Positions 58,052 through 64,000 of a stretch of 64,000 nucleotides of DNA are shown here, in pieces (position 1 is the stretch's first letter; every line of letters starts with the position of its first letter). Both the position numbers and the translations under genes were made by a program. Source of the DNA: Komagataella phaffii GS115 (lineage: Eukaryota; Ascomycota; Pichiomycetes; Pichiales; Pichiaceae); the NCBI RefSeq assembly GCF_000027005.1, contig NC_012966.1, forward strand, positions 248,001 to 312,000. The letters run 5' to 3'. The notes under the pieces were generated by a model. The model was given only the letters and a program-made list of their open reading frames with translations, did no database searches and was not told the DNA's origin.

Positions 58052-59500
58052 ATGTTTGAAGAGGCTACTTTTCGTAATGAGTCCCCAGGTGATATGGGGC
58101 TGCGGCTGAAGCTAGTTGCACGGCAGCATGCCTTGAAGCGGCTCATAAAACATCAGAAGAGTACCGATACGTTGATGACTTGTAAGATACCACCATCTGA
58201 GAGAATCGACAGTTATGATGCTTTTGAGGTTTGGATAAAACCGAGGCCCAAAGGTTCACATTCTAAATCGAAGGTAAGATCAAGTACTCCACCGTTCAAA
58301 GTCTGTACTGATGATGAAGTAGAGGCTGCAAACACCAAGATTAGAGAATATATACGGAAAGTGGACAACACTATCAAGAAGCCAATTAGCACGTCTCTTA
58401 ATCGACATTTGAAAGTCTTATCCTCGGGATATGAAATACTCCCCAAAAAGTCTTTAATCCTGAAGAGTGATTCGTTATCCTATGAGCCATACATGAAGTA
58501 CCATGTTGGTCGATTGAGCAATTTGTTGCATCTTTTGGTACTAAGGCAAGATTGGAAACGTGCCTATAAATGCTTTTCACTTCTGATAAGACAGAGGAAT
58601 ATAGATTTACGTTCCATATGGGGAATTGGCGTTGAAATACTAACTAGACTAAATGAGCTAAAGTTTACAGACCATTTACAAGAATTTGGTGAAGATTTTC
58701 ACTTGGATGAGTATGATATCCGACTGTTGAGTGTCCTACGAAATAAAGACCTGATTCCTGATCAGAATCTACGGGGTAGTTTATTAGATTTCACTCCCGA
58801 TAGCCGGTTAGATAAATTTTTGACTTGGATGCATGTTTATTACGGAGTCAAATATTTCTACAGTTATAATGATCAAAGTTGGGAGCTGAAACATTATCTT
58901 TACGGTGCCGAACTTGAGGAGAATGAGTCTGCACCAGAAGATACTGAAAATGAACCCAATAATAAGCACCCTAAGAAAAATTCTGATAAACTTAGCATGG
59001 CTTGGAGATTACCGCCGGCTTTCCGAACAGGATCCAAAACGCATACCCCATTATACGTAACCACTATGGTTTGGCACTTAATTATATCATTGGACCTTGA
59101 CAGGGCAGAGGAAGTTTTGAGCGAGCTACTTTTGGAACCACCGTTCAACAGCGATGGAATGTACTTTTATCTGACTGGGTTAGTGAAATTTCTGAAAATT
59201 CAGGTAGCTCTTGATTCTAATGGCCCTGTCGACCCTATTAAAGGATGGGCTCAGGAATGTCGAGGTCTATGGGATAAAGCGCAATCAAACAAGTTGGAGT
59301 TCCCCTTAGCAGAACTCTTGAAGCATTTAGAGACTTTCGAATCTCGTGCTGCCAATTTAGATATACACTCTTCCCCAGATGATTCAGACAAGTTCTCAGA
59401 AGAAGTTCAAAGTTCACCGATCTCTCTCACAGCCCTAGAAAGCCCTCAACTCAATGCCATAGATTCCACAGATGAAGACAACTTGGGAATAAGCTTCTGA
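58052..59500 (+). CDS. RRN11: RRN11, RNA polymerase I core factor subunit
   Basis: 482 residues from the ATG at 58052 (S. cerevisiae Rrn11 is 507). Core factor (Rrn6-Rrn7-Rrn11) recruits Pol I to rDNA promoters. Family-specific stretches are LLHLLVLRQDWKRAYKCFSL, RSIWGIGVEIL, LPPAFRTGSKTHTPLYVTTM and LLLEPPFNSDGMYFYLTG, each matching a block in yeast Rrn11. The frame is open from 57836, with ATGs at 57845 and 57854, but those would leave only about 15 bp to the divergent phospholipase start; 58052 opens MFE and agrees with the yeast N-terminus. The earlier start cannot be excluded. C-terminal tail acidic. Confidence 0.88.
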   Translation: MFEEATFRNESPGDMGLRLKLVARQHALKRLIKHQKSTDTLMTCKIPPSERIDSYDAFEVWIKPRPKGSHSKSKVRSSTPPFKVCTDDEVEAANTKIREYIRKVDNTIKKPISTSLNRHLKVLSSGYEILPKKSLILKSDSLSYEPYMKYHVGRLSNLLHLLVLRQDWKRAYKCFSLLIRQRNIDLRSIWGIGVEILTRLNELKFTDHLQEFGEDFHLDEYDIRLLSVLRNKDLIPDQNLRGSLLDFTPDSRLDKFLTWMHVYYGVKYFYSYNDQSWELKHYLYGAELEENESAPEDTENEPNNKHPKKNSDKLSMAWRLPPAFRTGSKTHTPLYVTTMVWHLIISLDLDRAEEVLSELLLEPPFNSDGMYFYLTGLVKFLKIQVALDSNGPVDPIKGWAQECRGLWDKAQSNKLEFPLAELLKHLETFESRAANLDIHSSPDDSDKFSEEVQSSPISLTALESPQLNAIDSTDEDNLGISF

Positions 59501-59554
59501 AAGATGTTATTATTTTCACTATGTACAACTTGAGGGTGCTATGTAATTTTAATT

Positions 59555-60204
59555 TTATGAACTTTTTGACTCTTCTCTGATATTATCATCTTTAACTGGA
59601 AATCTCTTCTCTTTATCTTGCTGCTTGACCGGTGGGTTTAGTCTGCTGATCGCATCTTCCCTTGTAGGAAGACTGTGAGATTCATCAACATTAGGCTCAA
59701 GTTTTAAGATGCTAGGCTTCAACTCCTGTGGAGGTTTGTAATCATCTAGCTTCATGTTATATTCTTCCATTTTCCGTTTTAGATACTCAATTTCATGCTG
59801 AAGTGTTGAGATATCGTCAGCCACATTTTCTCTTCGGGCTGCCTCTTTCTTCCGTTGCCGTTGACTTTCGAATAAAATGAGAGATCCGGCTACAGAAAAC
59901 AGGACAAACTCAGAGAGAAAGTTAGCTCCATTCTCAACAGCTTTGGCATCGTTCAACGGTCGTATGGTTACGTCGTGGCCCATGATACGCATCCTCAATT
60001 TGGAGTCCCATTGATGTAAAGACTGTGCCACTAAGATGCACGTTTTCTTGAATTTAGGATGCTCTTTCGCCTGCAGTTTTATGGCGCTCTATCAAAGACT
60101 GTATTAGTATAATGGAGCTGGAATTAACAGAAAAGGAAACTTACAGCCATTGGTTTTGAGACCGTCCTTATGAATAAGGAGGTAAGCTTTAAGGTAATAC
60201 TCAT
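59555..60204 (-). CDS. OPA3-like mitochondrial protein (2 exons)
   Basis: 197 residues from exon 1 (60204-60145, 20 codons) and exon 2 (60088-59555). The intron at 60089-60144 (56 nt) has GTAAGT, ATACTAAT and GATAG. The joined N-terminus (MSITLKLTSLFIRTVSKPMA then SAIKLQAKEHPKFKKTCILV) matches the OPA3 pattern SKPxAxxIKxxAKxHPxF. Exon 2 has AQSLHQWDSKLRMRIMG, IRPLNDAKAVENGANFLSEF and a hydrophobic segment FVLFSVAGSLILFES, then a coiled coil and a charged tail. OPA3 proteins affect mitochondrial membrane shape and lipid metabolism; biochemical role is unresolved. Without exon 1 the gene would look N-terminally truncated. Confidence 0.88.
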
Positions 60205-60461
60205 CAATAGAGTGGAAGCTTATTTACATTGGCAGATGTAGCACGACATGGCACCAGCGCGACAGATGCCTCAACAGAGCCTCCTCTTCCAAGGTGAGAA
60301 ATCTTAACATACAACCAAACCTCCGAGCTCGAAAAGTCAATCTGCCTTCCACTGACCCCCTCAAGCTTCCAACTCATCCGTATCGCGCGCACGCTACCGT
60401 CGATCCAAACCGAACAGGACAGCAACTCCGCAAATAATACCTCATACATTTCACTACGTGT

Positions 60462-62048
60462 ATGATATCCATATTTTGGCTTCGGATCCTGTACTACTCT
60501 TTTAGCACAGCGGGACTCGCTGTCCTGCTGTCTCTGATCCAGACTTATCCCAATTGGTACTCGTTTGCAGTCGCCATAGGTACTAACTCTTACATGTTCC
60601 TTGTGTTGGCCAACTTTGTTATAGCATGGCATTTCATTCTAACGGAAATCAGCATCAAGATTTTCTTTGGAAGGCTGCGGACCTTGGAGGCTAATCATGT
60701 TTTTGAGCGGTCTTGGGCTTCGTTGGTTGGACTCATTATGATCCTCTTATCTTTTCAAGCAGATAACTCGTTGATAATGCTATTATTAGTGGTCAACTCA
60801 TTTAACCTCAAATGCTTCGGATGGATGCTAGTGGATCGTATAGAGTACAAGATTCAAAGATCAGATACTGTGAAGCAACTATTGGCCTCTAAGGAATTTG
60901 TAGCCTTGAATGGATGTTTGGGTCTAGCTGGCCTGATGACATCCGTATGTGACCGAAGCTCTTTAGATAGTGATAATGGAGAAGTATACCTTCTATTCGC
61001 TATGGAGTATACGTCGACATTTTTGAATCTTTTAAAGAGCTATGCATCACTAGTACTGAACTCTGTGGAAATGACCAGAATTCGTCTAGGGATTGACCAG
61101 GAAGAATGGGAAAGCAAGACTTTCTACATGAAAGTCACTAAGTTAATTCTCTCGGTTCTCAAGTTTGTTCTGCTATTGGCAGTAGTCTGGGGAATAATGT
61201 CGTTCTACCACGTTCCTATCTCTTTGGTAAGAGATCTTTACGTCTCAGCCGTTTCTCTTTTGCATCAGGTGCGAGAATTACGTGCCCATTTACGTACGTT
61301 TAGTGAACTGAATGTGAAACTAAGCGATGCCACTGTGCAGGATCTTGCTGAGCATGATGTGTGCATAGTGTGTCATGAAGAGATGGATGAAAGCAAAATT
61401 GGCACAGGGGATAGGAACACGCCCAAAAAGTTGAACTGTAGCCACATCATCCACTTGAGTTGCTTGAAGAAATGGATAGACATATCACAAACCTGTCCCA
61501 TGTGTAGGGCTCCAGTATTCTCAGACAACTCTCGAAGTCAAAATGTGAACACCGATGTAGCGGGACCTCTTCCCGATAACAATCCGCCTCCGGCCATTGC
61601 TGTTGCTCAAGGAACCCGAGACGATCCAACCCCAACGATACCCTCAAATTCAAATAATATGGCAGATATCTACCGCTCAAGTCCTATTTTGAACCAGATA
61701 CCCAGAGACGCTTTTCGAACAGAAAGACGAGAAATCCCAGGTCGTTCGATTTTGGAAAACGACGACAACAGCTGGTTCCAATTCCCACTGCAGTCCAATT
61801 CCGATAATTCCTTCAAGGTGATACTGAATAGTCAGGATTATCTGCGGTTCGGAACGGATCTTGGTACTACGCAAGCTCGGCCCTCTCCACACATTGTATC
61901 ATCCGAGGATCAAGGGATATCCTCATCAAGCGAAAGAAATACAGACGTAAACACAGAAACCTATCAGATTATTCAGAATCAAGCTCAAACAATTGCCAAT
62001 CTTCAGCAGAGAATACATCTGCTAGAGCAGCGGCTCAACTCTCAGTAA
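60462..62048 (+). CDS. HRD1: HRD1, ER-associated degradation E3 ubiquitin ligase
   Basis: 528 residues (S. cerevisiae Hrd1 is 551). Multi-spanning N-terminal region (hydrophobic segments from residue 4 to about 265, including YSFSTAGLAVLLSLIQTY and ILSVLKFVLLLAVVWGIMSF), then a cytosolic RING-H2 at about 303-349: CIVCHEEM ... LNCSHIIHLSCLKKWIDISQTCPMCRA. The tail is Ser/Asn/Pro-rich with a final coiled coil (IIQNQAQTIANLQQRIHLLEQRL). Core of the retrotranslocation channel and ligase for misfolded ER lumen and membrane proteins. Convergent with HTZ1, which is also its neighbour in S. cerevisiae. Confidence 0.94.
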   Translation: MISIFWLRILYYSFSTAGLAVLLSLIQTYPNWYSFAVAIGTNSYMFLVLANFVIAWHFILTEISIKIFFGRLRTLEANHVFERSWASLVGLIMILLSFQADNSLIMLLLVVNSFNLKCFGWMLVDRIEYKIQRSDTVKQLLASKEFVALNGCLGLAGLMTSVCDRSSLDSDNGEVYLLFAMEYTSTFLNLLKSYASLVLNSVEMTRIRLGIDQEEWESKTFYMKVTKLILSVLKFVLLLAVVWGIMSFYHVPISLVRDLYVSAVSLLHQVRELRAHLRTFSELNVKLSDATVQDLAEHDVCIVCHEEMDESKIGTGDRNTPKKLNCSHIIHLSCLKKWIDISQTCPMCRAPVFSDNSRSQNVNTDVAGPLPDNNPPPAIAVAQGTRDDPTPTIPSNSNNMADIYRSSPILNQIPRDAFRTERREIPGRSILENDDNSWFQFPLQSNSDNSFKVILNSQDYLRFGTDLGTTQARPSPHIVSSEDQGISSSSERNTDVNTETYQIIQNQAQTIANLQQRIHLLEQRLNSQ

Positions 62049-62127
62049 GGCCATCACAGAATATACACAACGCACGGAACAAAAATAATAATATCTTACA
62101 CTAATATCGACATACGCCAGAAGCAAG

Positions 62128-62526
62128 CTAGTGCTTCTTCTTATTCTCCACCTTGAGCAGAAGCACCTTATTGATATGAGGCAAGACACCACCATAGGCA
62201 ATGGTGGCCTTGATTAACGTGTCCAACTCTTCATCTCCCCTGATGGCTAATTGCAAATGACGGGGTGTAATACGTTTCAACTTCAAATCTTTTGCAGCGT
62301 TACCGGCCAATTCCAATACTTCGGCTGTCAGATACTCCAACACAGCAGCAAGATAGATAGCAGCCTTAGCTCCCACCCTGATTTTGTTCTGAGCGTTGCG
62401 CTTGAGAAATCTCTTGATTCTACCAACTGGGAACTGCAATCCAGCTCTTGCGGAATGGGACTGTGACCTGATTCCCCCGTCTTTAGCTCCTGATTTGCCT
62501 TTACCTCCGTGTACTTTTCCTGACAT
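62128..62526 (-). CDS. HTZ1: HTZ1, histone variant H2A.Z
   Basis: 132 residues (yeast Htz1 is 134). Histone fold with the H2A.Z-type N-tail ([16 protein letters not shown], acetylatable lysines), [17 protein letters not shown], the H2A.Z-specific [21 protein letters not shown], the acidic-patch residues [21 protein letters not shown], and the short basic tail ENKKKH. H2A.Z marks promoters next to nucleosome-free regions and is loaded by SWR1, encoded at 32.5-37.3 kb. Distinguished from canonical H2A by GDEELD and AYGGV in place of RNDEELN and AQGGV. Confidence 0.98.
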   Translation of the reverse strand: MSGKVHGGKGKSGAKDGGIRSQSHSARAGLQFPVGRIKRFLKRNAQNKIRVGAKAAIYLAAVLEYLTAEVLELAGNAAKDLKLKRITPRHLQLAIRGDEELDTLIKATIAYGGVLPHINKVLLLKVENKKKH

Positions 62527-62769
62527 TTGTTTACGTGAGAAGAAGAAAATAAAAACAAGCGCGGGGGCAACTATTAGTAGTAGTGGTGTGCGCAGTTGGG
62601 ACCAAAGTGCGAAGATGAAATATTCGCGCCCTTCGGGGATTACAATCTTTGGTGCAAGGAATATACGTAATCAGACAGATTTACTTAGTAAAGATTATTT
62701 TCACTATCGATCATACACTCATATTGATAGATTTCACGCTATTTACAGAAACCGGGTTGTAGACTCAAC

Positions 62770-64000
62770 CTAGAACATACCCGGCATACCGCCCATGCCG
62801 CCAGCTGGAGGACCGCCGGCTGGTGGTCCCTTAGGTTCTGGGGCATCAACGATAGCACATTCGGTGGTGGCCAAGAGTGAAGCGACACTGGAGGCGTCAA
62901 CCAGACCGTTGCGAACCACCTTGAAAGGATCAATAATACCAGCATCCAACATGTTCACGTATTCTCCCTTGGAAGAGTCGTAACCCTTGTTGAAATCTTC
63001 TCCAAAGTCATCCAGGATCTTGCCGACGACCACAGCACCTTCTTCACCAGCATTCTCAACAATACGCTTAGCTGGGCCACGGATAGCCTTCTTGATGATT
63101 TCGACTCCTAGTTGTTGGTCAAAGTTAGAACCCTTGACACTGTCCAGGATACGGGAAGCCTTCAGAAGAGCAGTTCCACCACCTGGCAAGATACCTTCCT
63201 CAACAGCAGCACGAGTAGCGTTCAAAGCATCGTCGTAGCGGTCCTTCTTCTCACCAACCTCAACCTCGGAAGCTCCACCAACACGGATAACGGCAACACC
63301 TCCAGAAAGTTTAGCAAGACGTTCAAGCAGCTTCTCTCTTTCGTATTCACCGGTGCTTGGGTCTTCGACAGCACCACGAATTTGTTCACATCTCTGCTGG
63401 ATAGCATCAGTTGAACCCTCACCGTTGAGTACAACAGTGTCTTCCTTGGTGATGGTGATAGATCCAGCAGTACCCAATAGTTCGATGCTGGCATTTTCTG
63501 GCTTCAAGTCCAGCTCTTCAGTGAAAACAGATCCACCGGTGAGAATGGCAACATCACCTAGAATGTTCTTTCTGTTGTCTCCGAAACCAGGAGCCTTAAC
63601 AGCACAGACTTGGACTTGACCACGAAGCTTGTTCAAAATACAGGCTGCAAGGGCCTCACCGTCAATGTCTTCCGCAACGATCAGTAAAGGACGGCGAGAC
63701 TTAGAGGATAGTTCCAATGAAGGGAGGACATCCTGCAAAGAAGAGATCTTCTTCTCACTCAACAAGATCAATGGGTTCTCAAACTCAACCTTTCCTGACT
63801 TTGCATCAGTAATAAAGTATGGAGAGATGTAACCACGATCGAAACGCATACCTTCAGTGACTTCCAGCTCGTCCTCCAAAGTCTTACCCTCTTTAACGGT
63901 GATAACACCCTCCTTACCGACCTTCTCCATGGCAGAGGCCAATAATTCACCAATGTGAGAATCTCCGTTGGCAGAGATAGTTGCCACCTGGGCAATTTCT
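62770..64000 (-). CDS. HSP60: HSP60, mitochondrial chaperonin (5' end cut off by window)
   Basis: The last 409-410 residues of a group-I chaperonin; the frame is open to the window edge, so the presequence, N-terminal equatorial part and promoter are outside. Visible blocks are [30 protein letters not shown], the apical [26 protein letters not shown] (equatorial ATP site), [18 protein letters not shown], and the C-terminal Gly-Gly-Met tail ([13 protein letters not shown]). Folds imported matrix proteins with Hsp10. Very strong codon bias. It lies tail-on to the HTZ1 promoter. Confidence 0.97.
   Translation of the reverse strand, partial: EIAQVATISANGDSHIGELLASAMEKVGKEGVITVKEGKTLEDELEVTEGMRFDRGYISPYFITDAKSGKVEFENPLILLSEKKISSLQDVLPSLELSSKSRRPLLIVAEDIDGEALAACILNKLRGQVQVCAVKAPGFGDNRKNILGDVAILTGGSVFTEELDLKPENASIELLGTAGSITITKEDTVVLNGEGSTDAIQQRCEQIRGAVEDPSTGEYEREKLLERLAKLSGGVAVIRVGGASEVEVGEKKDRYDDALNATRAAVEEGILPGGGTALLKASRILDSVKGSNFDQQLGVEIIKKAIRGPAKRIVENAGEEGAVVVGKILDDFGEDFNKGYDSSKGEYVNMLDAGIIDPFKVVRNGLVDASSVASLLATTECAIVDAPEPKGPPAGGPPAGGMGGMPGMF

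Overview
This is a 64 kb stretch of nuclear chromosome from a methylotrophic budding yeast, almost certainly Komagataella phaffii (Pichia pastoris). The main evidence is a complete peroxisomal alcohol oxidase gene at 53802-55793. Its promoter and early codons look like AOX2 rather than AOX1 from memory. Other support comes from short introns with GTATGT/GTAAGT donors and TACTAAC-like branch points, a respiratory complex I subunit (absent from Saccharomyces), intron-containing tRNA-Phe, and dense, mostly intronless eukaryotic housekeeping genes. I see no CRISPR array, prophage, intact transposon, centromere or telomere.

Layout. 1-9.6 kb: PMS1 (3' end cut by the window edge), REV7, SNU66, RNT1 and an ISWI-type remodeller (ISW1-like) whose 5' part is broken by two frameshifts either side of an unresolved base. 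10-18.2 kb: DAM1, tRNA-Phe, a BTB protein, RPL6, DPH6, a proline-rich orphan and SEC1. 18.5-25.9 kb: an ACF2-type GH81 glucanase with one frameshift, RXT2, PBY1 (two introns), and CPA1 with its arginine attenuator uORF. 26.5-32.2 kb: RPL3, DED1, NAM8 and complex I NDUFB8. 32.5-45.2 kb: SWR1, a Dbl-family RhoGEF (one frameshift), ISD11, APQ12, a class-V aminotransferase, an ARO8-type aminotransferase and TUB4 (one intron). 45.9-50.9 kb: CBR1, HOM3 and a GPI wall protein with about 20 Pro-Thr-Asp-Glu repeats. 52.2-55.8 kb: tRNA-Val and AOX2 behind a long promoter. 55.9-64 kb: phospholipase B, RRN11, an OPA3-like gene (one intron), HRD1, HTZ1 and HSP60 (5' end cut).

Genes that act together. SWR1 deposits the H2A.Z encoded by HTZ1. 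ISD11 serves Fe-S assembly needed by complex I. CPA1, HOM3 and the ARO8-type gene are amino-acid genes with Gcn4-like sites, and CPA1 adds translational arginine control. PMS1 and REV7 are divergent DNA-repair genes sharing a 156 bp spacer that contains an MluI box. Several gene pairs (RXT2/PBY1, DPH6/ACF2, HRD1/HTZ1/PLB) are also neighbours in S. cerevisiae, which supports the assignments.

Cautions. Four +1 frameshifts in three conserved genes all look like one extra base in a short homopolymer, and an N lies between two of them, so I read them as sequence errors, not pseudogenes. The window is mostly ordinary core genome. The most interesting items are the attenuator uORF whose stop overlaps the CPA1 start codon, an interrupted inverted repeat in the AOX2 promoter, paired hairpins between RPL3 and DED1, and a decayed coding-like segment upstream of the GPI wall-protein gene. 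I did not find a clearly new biological system.
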